The notes under the pieces are model-generated. The model did not search any database, was not told the DNA's origin, and saw only the letters and a list, made by a program, of their open reading frames with translations. Positions 1 to 6,869 of a DNA stretch of 64,000 nucleotides are shown here, piece after piece. The position numbers and the translations under genes are program-made. The stretch covers positions 1 through 64,000 of the forward strand of contig CALHLE010000008.1 of the NCBI GenBank assembly GCA_938034415.1, written 5' to 3'. Position 1 is the stretch's first letter; each line of letters starts with the position of its first letter. The stretch is from an uncultured Anaerolineae bacterium (GTDB taxonomy: Bacteria > Chloroflexota > Anaerolineae > J036 > Brachytrichaceae).

Positions 1-1398
1 GCTGCACTGATAATAAGCAACTCCACTTTCTCCATCGGCGCTCCCTCCAACTGATAATGTGGTTGGGTTCCACGTGCCTATACTGAAACCGCCTAGACTC
101 AGCGTCGGGGCGGTGGGTGGCGCATTGTCCACCAGATAAGACACGCTCGCGCCGGTGATTGTTGTATAGCCACTCTTGTAGGTGCCGTCGTAGTTACTTG
201 GGTTGAACTCCAGCCTAAAGCGGGCATATCGCCCTTGAACACCGGATAAACCCACGCTCCAACCAGCCTGGCAGTTTCCAGCAATCCCTGACCAGCTCAC
301 CGGCTCAGCCCCACTATTCCACGCTTTGTAGCGCACGTAAATATTCGCGCCGCCGGCATAGTTGGCAATCCCATGGCAGGTGACGGATTGCCAGACGCTG
401 TTCGGCTTGCCGGAATCTATCACGTTGCTGTCGTAGTTGCCAATAGCAGACGTGGGCGCAGACGCATTTTGCTGACGGATATACACAATCGACATTATTG
501 TTGGGCTTGTCGCTGTTTCAGTGCGATTCCCTATCCATATCTGATAGCGATCATTGTAGTCCAGCACTCCAAGCTTGCTGCCTACTACGATAGCACGAGT
601 GGCCCCATTAGGGGCCAAATAATCGGTGTCAAGAAACTGCCCACATAACCAGCTAACTTCAACGCTGTTTCCATTTATAACCCGTAGGCGAGCGCCAATC
701 CCATATTGTGTTGGAGGTGTATATGAGGCAAACTGAACACAAGCGTTTTGGAAGTTACTGCTCTGCTCTTGTGATCCATCATTCCAGACTAGGCTCAATG
801 TGTACCCAGGACCAACTTGATGCCTAACACCAACCCATTTGTTCGATTGAACTTGAATGAGAGCAATGTTTCGCTGACTTCCTGTAGAAAAGCTTGACTC
901 ATCATTAGCCCAGCGAATGTAAATATCAGGGTTCGCCGAAAGAGGGGCAACACCGGGAGCAGACACATCACCCAGGTAGCAGCTACCGAAACAGGCTGAA
1001 GCACGAGCATTCGGATTTCCACCGGGTGACCACAGATAGAGTCTGCCGCCAGCAGTCACAGTTGTATTTGCTCCTGCGTCCTCCAGGGCACGCCAAGAGT
1101 TCGGAGCGGAGGCGTTGATATCGTAGACTGGTGCGGGTAATCCGTTGCCAAACAAGTAGCTGATTGCGCCCAGCACGCGCCCGGATCCTGCAGAGCCCCA
1201 CTGCGACTCAACACCACGGTCGCCAACACCGCCGACATTTGGTCCGGCAGTAGGATCGCCGTAGAAATCTGCTGTCAGATTTGTCCACGCTGTTGGCCCG
1301 GCCATTGTCGGCGTCGGCTTGGGGATAAAACTGATCGCCAGCGCCATCAGCGCGACGGTCAACCACAAACCAAGACTGCGAGAGTGAGACTTCTTCAC
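1..1398 (-). CDS. Secreted surface protein, C-terminus cut by window edge
   Basis: An open frame of 466 codons runs off the left edge, so the ORF track does not list it. I chose the GTG at 1398 because AGGAGG (1405-1410) lies 6 nt upstream; the ATG at 1403 hits a stop after two codons. The product starts with a Sec-type signal peptide (MKKSHSRSLG, then a hydrophobic stretch to about residue 25). The mature part is rich in Gly, Ser, Asn and Trp, has scattered Cys residues (ACFGSC, WLCGQF, VTCHG), and near the truncated end reads VDNAPPTAPTLSLGG, which looks like entry into an Ig- or FN3-like module. No catalytic motif was recognised. A cell-surface or extracellular adhesive role is an inference from architecture only. 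AT content is higher than in neighbouring genes. Confidence 0.8.
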   Translation of the reverse strand, partial: MKKSHSRSLGLWLTVALMALAISFIPKPTPTMAGPTAWTNLTADFYGDPTAGPNVGGVGDRGVESQWGSAGSGRVLGAISYLFGNGLPAPVYDINASAPNSWRALEDAGANTTVTAGGRLYLWSPGGNPNARASACFGSCYLGDVSAPGVAPLSANPDIYIRWANDESSFSTGSQRNIALIQVQSNKWVGVRHQVGPGYTLSLVWNDGSQEQSSNFQNACVQFASYTPPTQYGIGARLRVINGNSVEVSWLCGQFLDTDYLAPNGATRAIVVGSKLGVLDYNDRYQIWIGNRTETATSPTIMSIVYIRQQNASAPTSAIGNYDSNVIDSGKPNSVWQSVTCHGIANYAGGANIYVRYKAWNSGAEPVSWSGIAGNCQAGWSVGLSGVQGRYARFRLEFNPSNYDGTYKSGYTTITGASVSYLVDNAPPTAPTLSLGGFSIGTWNPTTLSVGGSADGESGVAYYQCS

Positions 1399-1462
1399 GG
1401 CATGCCTCCTTATGTGATTTGTGAAACGAGACTAACGCTCACGGATACGCTCATCGTGAAAC

Positions 1463-1468
1463 ATGATA
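1463..1468 (-). promoter_or_regulatory. -10 box of the secreted-protein promoter
   Basis: On the minus strand the sequence reads TATCAT about 65 nt upstream of the GTG start. No recognisable -35 hexamer is present; instead the nearest AGGACA box ends exactly 10 bp upstream, the geometry of activator-dependent PhoB/OmpR promoters. Confidence 0.5.
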
Positions 1469-1478
1469 GGGGGAAAAG

Positions 1479-1561
1479 AGGACACCGAGAGGGCGAAAAT
1501 AGGACAACTTTAGGACACAAATAGGACATCTTTTGACATAAGGGTGTCCTTTTCGTGTCCT
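1479..1561. promoter_or_regulatory. Phased AGGACA box array, likely OmpR/PhoB-type operator
   Basis: Six copies of a 7-bp box (AGGACA followed by A, C or T) occur in 83 bp. Four are in plus orientation, starting at 1479, 1501, 1512 and 1523 (steps of 22, 11 and 11 bp). Two are inverted, at 1544-1550 and 1555-1561 (11 bp apart). Adjacent boxes are separated by 4-bp AT-leaning spacers. A 7+4 bp direct-repeat pattern with 11-bp period is typical for winged-helix OmpR/PhoB-family response regulators. The outer arms also form a perfect 11-bp inverted repeat (1518-1528 with 1556-1566). The array lies upstream of the secreted-protein gene. The regulator is not identified. Confidence 0.65.
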
Positions 1562-1597
1562 ATTTGGGCAAGACATGCGCAGGCCGCCCATTTCTCG

Positions 1598-1730
1598 CCC
1601 TCACCCCCTTCCCCCTCCCCCAAGATGGGGGAGGGAAAGAAGCCCCTCCCCCTTCATGGGGGAGGGGTTGGGGGTGAGGGAGACAGCCCCTCCCCGGCCC
1701 TCTCCGCACGCGGGGAGGGTTGGGGGCTGT
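1598..1730. repeat. GC-rich palindromic intergenic repeat
   Basis: Several nested hairpins are made of C5TC5-like and G5AG4-like tracts: arms at about 1611-1635, 1643-1667 and 1687-1719, enclosed by an outer pair CCCTCACCCCC (1599-1609) and its complement (1670-1680). It resembles the palindromic elements scattered between genes in many GC-rich genomes. The remaining intergenic DNA from 1731 to 1973 shows nothing I can support as a gene. Confidence 0.6.
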
Positions 1731-1973
1731 CGCCCGAATCGCGCGCAGGTTTCAGCCCTTCTGTTGTCCCCTGCGCGCGGGGACGACCGTCGGCCGAGGT
1801 TGATGCGCAAACAATCGAGGGGGAGCGAGCGTCCGGCGATCATCGCCGCCACAATTAGGGGCACGCCCCGCCGAGCGTAACTCAGCAGCCGCGGACAAGC
1901 GCAACGGGTTGGCCGACGGCGGTTGCGTGCGGCGGTCGCCCCAAGCGCGCGCACCGCAGCAGCCCTGCCGTAT

Positions 1974-1979
1974 TACGAT
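1974..1979 (+). promoter_or_regulatory. -10 box placing uppP start at the transcript 5' end
   Basis: TACGAT is followed after 7 nt by the ATG at 1987. There is no Shine-Dalgarno. This spacing suggests a leaderless transcript. Confidence 0.4.
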
Positions 1980-1986
1980 TCGCCCC

Positions 1987-2799
1987 ATGGATCTTTCCTT
2001 GCTGTTCAAAGCGCTCGTCATGGGCATCGTCGAGGGCCTCACCGAATTCCTCCCCATCTCTTCCACCGGCCACCTCATCGTCGCCGGCGCGCTGATCGGG
2101 TTCCCCGAAGCGATTGCCGCGACGTTCGAGATCTTCATCCAACTCGGCGCCATCTTGGCCGTCGTCGTTTACTTCGCGCGCGACTTGCTCGACCTGCTGC
2201 GGCGGGCGACGCGCGACCGGCGCGCGCGGCGGCCGCTGGTCAACGTGGCGATCGCGTTTGTTCCGGCGGCGGTCGTCGGCGCGCTGTTCAGCCGCTTCAT
2301 CAAAGACAACCTGTTCAACCCGCTCACGGTCGCGCTGGCGCTGATTGCCGGGGGCGTCATCATGTTGATCGTGGAATGGCGGCCGCGCCGGGCGGCGACG
2401 CATCGGGTGGAGGACGCGCATTGGCGACAAGCGCTGGTCGTCGGCCTCGCCCAGGTCGCCTCGCTGTGGCCGGGCTTCTCGCGGTCGGCCTCTACCATCG
2501 TCGGCGGGTTGCTGGCCGGCATGGATCGGCCTACGGCGCTGCGCTTTTCGTTTTACCTCTCTATCCCCACCATGCTGGCCGCGACCGTGTTCGACTTCGC
2601 GCGCAACCTGGACGCCATCCATCCGACCGAGTTGCCGGCCTTCGCCGTCGGGCTGGCCGCCGCGTTCCTCGTCGCGCTCGTCGTCATTCGGCTCTTTCTC
2701 GGCTACGTCGCCCGGCGCGACCTGAAACCCTTTGCCGGGTATCGCATCGCTGCGGGCGTCATGTTGCTGGGGTTGGCCGCCGTCGGCTTCTTCGGATGA
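1987..2799 (+). CDS. uppP: Undecaprenyl-diphosphatase UppP (BacA)
   Basis: The integral membrane enzyme dephosphorylates undecaprenyl diphosphate to recycle the lipid carrier used for peptidoglycan and other envelope polymers. The 270-residue product has both family signatures: EGLTEFLPISSTGHL at residues 16-30, containing the acidic E-x3-E motif and the His, and WPGFSRSAST at 161-170, containing the catalytic PGxSRSxxT. Multiple hydrophobic helices cover the rest. I use the ATG at 1987; the track's longer start adds 26 Arg-rich residues outside the family pattern. The gene stands alone, but a polyprenyl synthase gene (uppS) for the same carrier lies about 9 kb downstream. Confidence 0.95.
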   Translation: MDLSLLFKALVMGIVEGLTEFLPISSTGHLIVAGALIGFPEAIAATFEIFIQLGAILAVVVYFARDLLDLLRRATRDRRARRPLVNVAIAFVPAAVVGALFSRFIKDNLFNPLTVALALIAGGVIMLIVEWRPRRAATHRVEDAHWRQALVVGLAQVASLWPGFSRSASTIVGGLLAGMDRPTALRFSFYLSIPTMLAATVFDFARNLDAIHPTELPAFAVGLAAAFLVALVVIRLFLGYVARRDLKPFAGYRIAAGVMLLGLAAVGFFG

Positions 2800-2829
2800 C
2801 GTTGCATTGGACGAATGTCATACCTACCT

Positions 2830-2844
2830 GTGACAAAACGTCAC
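2830..2844. promoter_or_regulatory. Palindromic operator candidate at bc-operon promoter
   Basis: GTGAC and GTCAC form a perfect 5-bp inverted repeat around 5 bp, abutting the predicted -35. It resembles, but does not match, the TGTGA-N6-TCACA site of CRP/FNR regulators, because the spacer is one base too long. Confidence 0.4.
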
Positions 2845-2872
2845 TGACGGGGCGGGTGTCTCGTGATATATT
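2844..2872 (+). promoter_or_regulatory. Promoter of the Rieske-cytochrome b-cytochrome c operon
   Basis: CTGACG (2844-2849), a 17-bp spacer and TATATT (2867-2872) form a good vegetative-type promoter. The transcript would carry a leader of about 120 nt before the Rieske gene. Confidence 0.55.
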
Positions 2873-3001
2873 GCGCACCGGTACAAGACCGCCTTGGCGC
2901 GCGTAAGTACAGTCTCGCGCGAGGCGAGGCGGCGCCCGAGCGTAGCGCTCGGCCAGTTGCCAAGGTTGCACAGCGCAAACGACGACTTTGAAGGAGTGTC
3001 A

Positions 3002-3814
3002 ATGGCAGAGACAACAGAACCTAAGGGAGCATCGGCGTCTCAACCCGCCGAGGGCGCTCAGCCCGCGGTCGAACAGGCGGCCGGCAAGGTCGCGGATAAA
3101 GCGATCGCTGCCGCAGAGGGCGCGGCGAAAGCAGCGGCTGCCAATCCTGCGCAGCCGGCCGCAGGCGCCGTAAAGTCGGCCACGCCATCAGCGGCTGCGA
3201 AGCCGACGGCGGCAGCTAAGCCTGCAGCCGCGAGCGCGGCGCCTAAACCGGCGGCCGCCGCCGCGAAAGAGAAGGAAGCGGAGGCGCCGGTCGCCGCGCC
3301 AAAAGGCGTGACGCGGCGCGAGTTCCTCAACTACGTGTGGGGCGCGTCCATGGCGCTCTTCCTGGTGCAATTCGGCGGCATCACATTCTTGTTCGCCATG
3401 CCGCGCTTCCGCGCCGGCGAGTTCGGCGGCAAGATCACCGTGCGCGCCGACGAGTTCCCGCAGCCCAATCAAGCGCCGGTCTCGAACAACGTCGGCAAGT
3501 TTTGGTTGGTGCACACCGACGCCGGCATCAACGCGCTATACAAAATCTGCACCCATCTGGGCTGCATCTTCCCGTGGAGCGACGCGGCGAAGATCTTTGC
3601 CTGCCCGTGCCACGGTTCGCAGTTCCAGCTCGACGGCACTTACATCGCCGGACCTGCGCCGCGCGACCTGGATCGTTTCACCTTTGAGGTGCTCGACGCC
3701 AGTGGCAACGTCATCGCCGCATCTACGGATGGCCAACCCATCCCGATGCCGCCGGGCGCCGACACCGTGGTCGTCAACACAGGACAGAAAATCTTGGGCA
3801 AATCGCATTTCTGA
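3002..3814 (+). CDS. Rieske iron-sulfur subunit of quinol:cytochrome c oxidoreductase
   Basis: This subunit carries the 2Fe-2S cluster that takes the first electron from quinol in a bc/b6f-type complex. The ligands are clear: CTHLGC (C183, H185, C188) and CPCHGS (C201, C203, H204), the second Cys of each box forming the usual disulfide. A membrane anchor spans about residues 113-133. Unusual is an N-terminal extension of about 100 residues made mostly of Ala, Pro and Lys, expected on the cytoplasmic side before the anchor. I start at 3002 because AAGGAG lies 5 nt upstream; the track's start at 2894 adds 36 unrelated residues. It is first in an operon with cytochrome b and a dihaem cytochrome c. 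Confidence 0.93.
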   Translation: MAETTEPKGASASQPAEGAQPAVEQAAGKVADKAIAAAEGAAKAAAANPAQPAAGAVKSATPSAAAKPTAAAKPAAASAAPKPAAAAAKEKEAEAPVAAPKGVTRREFLNYVWGASMALFLVQFGGITFLFAMPRFRAGEFGGKITVRADEFPQPNQAPVSNNVGKFWLVHTDAGINALYKICTHLGCIFPWSDAAKIFACPCHGSQFQLDGTYIAGPAPRDLDRFTFEVLDASGNVIAASTDGQPIPMPPGADTVVVNTGQKILGKSHF

Positions 3815-3867
3815 TGGAGATTCGAGATCGTGTTGTGTGCTGAGAGTATAAGGAGGTAAGACCCGAT

Positions 3868-5556
3868 ATGGCCATTGTTGGACAGAAACTGGTCAAGCAG
3901 ATTCAGGCCACCGGCCTGAAGGCGACGGTGGCGCAGCGCCTCGACGATGCGTTCACCCGTTTCACGGCGGGCTTGTCGTGGAACGACGTGCGCGGCGTCT
4001 TGCGCGGCGACCCCCCGGCCAAGCCGAACCCGCGCGTGAAGCCGCACACCGAGGGGTTCTGGTTCCACATCCGCCCGACGTTCTATCACGAAGCCGTCAC
4101 CACGCTCTATCCCACCTTCCGCCTGGGACTGCTCTCGGCGCTGTTCTTCACGTTCGAGATCATCACGGGCATCTTCCTGATGATCTTCTACACGCCGTCG
4201 CCGTCCTACGCCTACGGCAACATGCTCGACATCCTGACCAACGTGCCGTTTGGCAAGTTCATGCGGGACATGCATCGCCTGGGCGCGGAAGCCATGGTGA
4301 TCGTCGTCACGCTCCACATGGCGCGCACTTTCATCACCGGCTCATACAAGAAGCCGCGCCAATTCACCTGGTTCACCGGCGTGGTGCTGCTCGGCGTCAC
4401 GCTGTTCATGTCGTTCAGCGGCTATCTGCTGCCGTGGGACCAGCTCGCGTTCTGGGCTGTGACGATCGGCACCTCGATGGCGGATGCCGTGCCCGGCATC
4501 GGCCCGCAGCTCAACCTGCTGCTCCGCGGCGCGCCCGACATTGGCGCCGGCGGCTTGCTGCGCTTCTATCTCTTCCACGTCGTGCTGTTCCCGCTGATCG
4601 GCGTGATCTTCGTCGCGGTGCACTACTACAAAGTTGTGCGTTTCGGCATCAGCCTGCCGCCGGAGATGGAGGCCATCGGCGAGGACACCGCCCGCAAGGT
4701 GCCCCCGGAGAAGCGCGTGAACTTCTTGCCGGATATCCTCACCAATGAGCTGATGTACGCCGGCGTGGCGTTCGCCGTCCTGGCCATCTCCTGCGCGACG
4801 TGGTACTCCGCTCCGCTGGAGCATCACGCCGACCCGCTGGTGACGCCGAACCACACCGTGGCCCCGTGGTACTTCTACTGGTTGCAGGGTCTGCTCAAGA
4901 TTCCACACATGATCCCGCTTCTGCCCGAAGGCATCGCTGGCGAGGTGGATCGCTTCTTCGCCAACGTCTTCGGCCTGACGCCGAAGGTGTTCTGGGGCGT
5001 GATCGTTGGCCCGCTGATGTTCGCCCTGCTGTTCGTCGTGCCTTACATTGACCCGAACCCCAGCCGCCGCTATGGCGACCGGAAGGTGATGCTCACCTTC
5101 GGCGCGCTCTTTGCCGCTGCGATCATCTACCTGTCGCTCGCCGGCATCCCCACCGGCGTACCGATCATCGGTTTCGGCTACGTGGGCGGCGACCCGGCGT
5201 CGGAAGTGGGGCAGGCCTTCATCCCCGATGAAGGCGTTGGCCCGGTGCGCTTGCTGCCATATGAACAATATGTCGTCGGCAAGTTCACGATTAGCGCACA
5301 GCCAAACACTGGTTCGGCGGGACTTGACCGACTGATCCGCGACATCCACAACGACATGGAGGCGCGCAAGGCGCGGCCTGACCCGCTAGGTAAGACGCTC
5401 TCTGCCGACGCGACCGGCTCGCTGGAGGTGAAGGAGATTCAAGCGAATCTCAAGCAGGTGATCATTACCTTGGATTACACCGACGTGAACGGCGCTCCAG
5501 CGCAATTCAAGAAGTACACCTTCCTGCATGCGCAGTCGGGTTACGCTTCTGAGTAA
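3868..5556 (+). CDS. Cytochrome b, fused b6/subunit IV type
   Basis: This is the central membrane subunit of the complex, holding two b haems and both quinone sites. Haem-ligand histidines appear as H136/H150 and H237/H252; the second pair has 14 intervening residues, as in b6f complexes, versus 13 in the first. The SGYLLPWDQ segment is present. The C-terminal half corresponds to subunit IV, so the protein is a single 562-residue chain. The Qo-site PEWY motif is replaced by APWY (332-335), losing the usual Glu. A soluble tail of about 120 residues follows the last helices. AAGGAGG precedes the start, and the gene lies 53 nt after the Rieske gene. Confidence 0.93.
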   Translation: MAIVGQKLVKQIQATGLKATVAQRLDDAFTRFTAGLSWNDVRGVLRGDPPAKPNPRVKPHTEGFWFHIRPTFYHEAVTTLYPTFRLGLLSALFFTFEIITGIFLMIFYTPSPSYAYGNMLDILTNVPFGKFMRDMHRLGAEAMVIVVTLHMARTFITGSYKKPRQFTWFTGVVLLGVTLFMSFSGYLLPWDQLAFWAVTIGTSMADAVPGIGPQLNLLLRGAPDIGAGGLLRFYLFHVVLFPLIGVIFVAVHYYKVVRFGISLPPEMEAIGEDTARKVPPEKRVNFLPDILTNELMYAGVAFAVLAISCATWYSAPLEHHADPLVTPNHTVAPWYFYWLQGLLKIPHMIPLLPEGIAGEVDRFFANVFGLTPKVFWGVIVGPLMFALLFVVPYIDPNPSRRYGDRKVMLTFGALFAAAIIYLSLAGIPTGVPIIGFGYVGGDPASEVGQAFIPDEGVGPVRLLPYEQYVVGKFTISAQPNTGSAGLDRLIRDIHNDMEARKARPDPLGKTLSADATGSLEVKEIQANLKQVIITLDYTDVNGAPAQFKKYTFLHAQSGYASE

Positions 5557-5558
5557 GG

Positions 5559-6527
5559 ATGGCTTTGATGAGCATCTTTAAGAAGATCGTCACCTTTCGT
5601 CCCAGCTTCACCGTACGCATCCTGACCGGCCTGATCAGCATGCTCATCCTGCTCAGCGTGTGCACGTTCATCGGCCTGGCCGATCAAACTCGCTTGAACG
5701 TGCGCGCCGCTCAATTTGACGCCCGCTCGATCGAGGCAGGCGCCAAGGTGTACTTTGAGCAATGCGCGCGCTGCCACGGCGTGAACGGTGAAGGCGTCGA
5801 GGGCTTGGGGCCGGCGCTGGCCAGCGAGCAGTTCGTCGGGCGGATCGAACTCGTCCGCGACAGCATGCAACTTCAGACGGTCAAGGTGATCAAGCCCAGC
5901 GCGCGCATGGAACAGATCGGCTGGACCGGCACGTTGAAGGATTACATCCTCAGCGTGACGGCGTCGGGCATCCCGGTCAAGACCAGTAACGTCTGGGACG
6001 TCAATCACCCGACGTTCAGCGAGCGATTCGGCGGGCCGCTGCGCGACGACCAGATTCGCGACGTTGCCAACTTCATCTTGAACTACGGGCTGAACCCGCT
6101 GCCGGACGATCAGGCGTTGCTGCCCCCTGCTCCCGGCGAGGGCATGGCGCCGCGCCCGACGCCCGTGCCGCTCACCCCGCAGCAGGAAGCCGGCCGCGAG
6201 GTCTATCTGGCCAAGGGCTGCGCGGCGTGTCACGCCATCCGCGGCGTCGGCGCGCAAGGCGCCATCGGCCCGAACCTCACACGCATCGGCGCCGTCTCGG
6301 AAGAGCGCATCGCCAGCGATAGCTACAAGACTAACTTGAAGGATCAGCCGCCTGCCACCACCGGCGCCGAGTACATCCGCCAATCCATCCTGTACCCGAA
6401 TGCCTACATCGTGGCGCAGTGTCCGCAAGGCCCCTGCCTGGCCGGCGTGATGCCGCAGAACTACGCGCAGCAGTTGACGCCGGAGGAGCTGGACAACCTG
6501 GTGGACTATCTGAACTCCCTCAGGTAG
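5559..6527 (+). CDS. Membrane-anchored dihaem cytochrome c of the bc-type complex
   Basis: The protein has one N-terminal anchor (about residues 20-40) and two c-type haem sites, CARCH at 69-73 and CAACH at 221-225, each in a small cytochrome c domain. It would accept electrons from the Rieske protein and pass them to a soluble carrier or terminal oxidase. A Pro-rich linker (about 187-207) joins the domains. The start follows the cytochrome b stop by 2 nt; an alternative ATG at 5568 has better Shine-Dalgarno spacing to TAAGGA. A strong terminator follows, closing a three-gene operon. Confidence 0.92.
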   Translation: MALMSIFKKIVTFRPSFTVRILTGLISMLILLSVCTFIGLADQTRLNVRAAQFDARSIEAGAKVYFEQCARCHGVNGEGVEGLGPALASEQFVGRIELVRDSMQLQTVKVIKPSARMEQIGWTGTLKDYILSVTASGIPVKTSNVWDVNHPTFSERFGGPLRDDQIRDVANFILNYGLNPLPDDQALLPPAPGEGMAPRPTPVPLTPQQEAGREVYLAKGCAACHAIRGVGAQGAIGPNLTRIGAVSEERIASDSYKTNLKDQPPATTGAEYIRQSILYPNAYIVAQCPQGPCLAGVMPQNYAQQLTPEELDNLVDYLNSLR

Positions 6528-6548
6528 TCGTCGTCGCGAGTTTCGCAC

Positions 6549-6583
6549 AAGGGCGGGTCGAACGATCCGCCCTTTTCTTTTGC
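6549..6583 (+). terminator. Intrinsic terminator of the bc-type operon
   Basis: A GGGCGGGT/ATCCGCCC stem (one G-T pair) with a short loop is followed by TTTTCTTTT. Confidence 0.85.
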
Positions 6584-6589
6584 GTCGCC

Positions 6590-6595
6590 GATAAT
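6590..6595 (+). promoter_or_regulatory. -10 box before the gene remnant
   Basis: GATAAT lies 9 nt before the ATG at 6605. It looks like an intact leaderless-type promoter in front of a broken coding region. Confidence 0.35.
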
Positions 6596-6604
6596 GGGCG
6601 GACC

Positions 6605-6834
6605 ATGTCGCTACTTCGCTCCGGTGCCCTGTTGCGCGTCCTGGTTGGGCTGATGCCGGCGCAGGCCGCGCACTCCATCGCTGTCACGGTGAACATGCTC
6701 GCCGCCGTGCAGTTGAGCGGCCAGCGGGATTCACCGCGCTGTCGGCTGTCGGCTTTGCGGTGGCGCTGCTGCCGTTGTTGGGGGTAAGCTTCACCTCGGC
6801 GGGGCAGACGCCCGATGCGCCCCGCGCGCGTTAG
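6605..6834 (+). pseudogene. Frameshifted remnant of a membrane protein gene
   Basis: The ATG at 6605 opens a hydrophobic reading (MSLLRSGALLRVLVGLMPAQ...) that turns Arg/Cys-rich and implausible after about 6720. A different frame picks up from there with another helix-like stretch, ALSAVGFAVALLPLLG, and ends at the stop at 6832-6834. Together they read as one membrane-protein fragment split by a frameshift near 6722. The family is not recognised; a transporter tail is only a guess. Both pieces are short, so chance cannot be excluded. Confidence 0.3.
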
Positions 6835-6855
6835 GTGTCGCCGTCCGCCATCTCA

Positions 6856-6861
6856 TACAAT
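6856..6861 (+). promoter_or_regulatory. -10 box of a leaderless ubiD-family gene
   Basis: TACAAT lies 8 nt before the ATG at 6870, with no Shine-Dalgarno between them, so the transcript should begin at or next to the start codon. Confidence 0.5.
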
Positions 6862-6869
6862 CGCGCACT

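Noticed and set aside
1479-1561. Replication origin iterons
   Set aside because: No dnaA, rep or AT-rich unwinding region is nearby, and the 7+4 bp spacing fits response-regulator sites better.
1598-1730. CRISPR array
   Set aside because: The repeats are palindromic and contiguous with no unique spacers of constant length, and no cas gene is present.
1882-2622. 246-residue minus-strand ORF opposite uppP
   Set aside because: Arg/Gln/Asp-rich shadow without recognisable motifs.
4342-6548. Two long minus-strand ORFs across cytochrome b and c (335 residues each)
   Set aside because: They oppose genes with intact haem motifs and have shadow composition.
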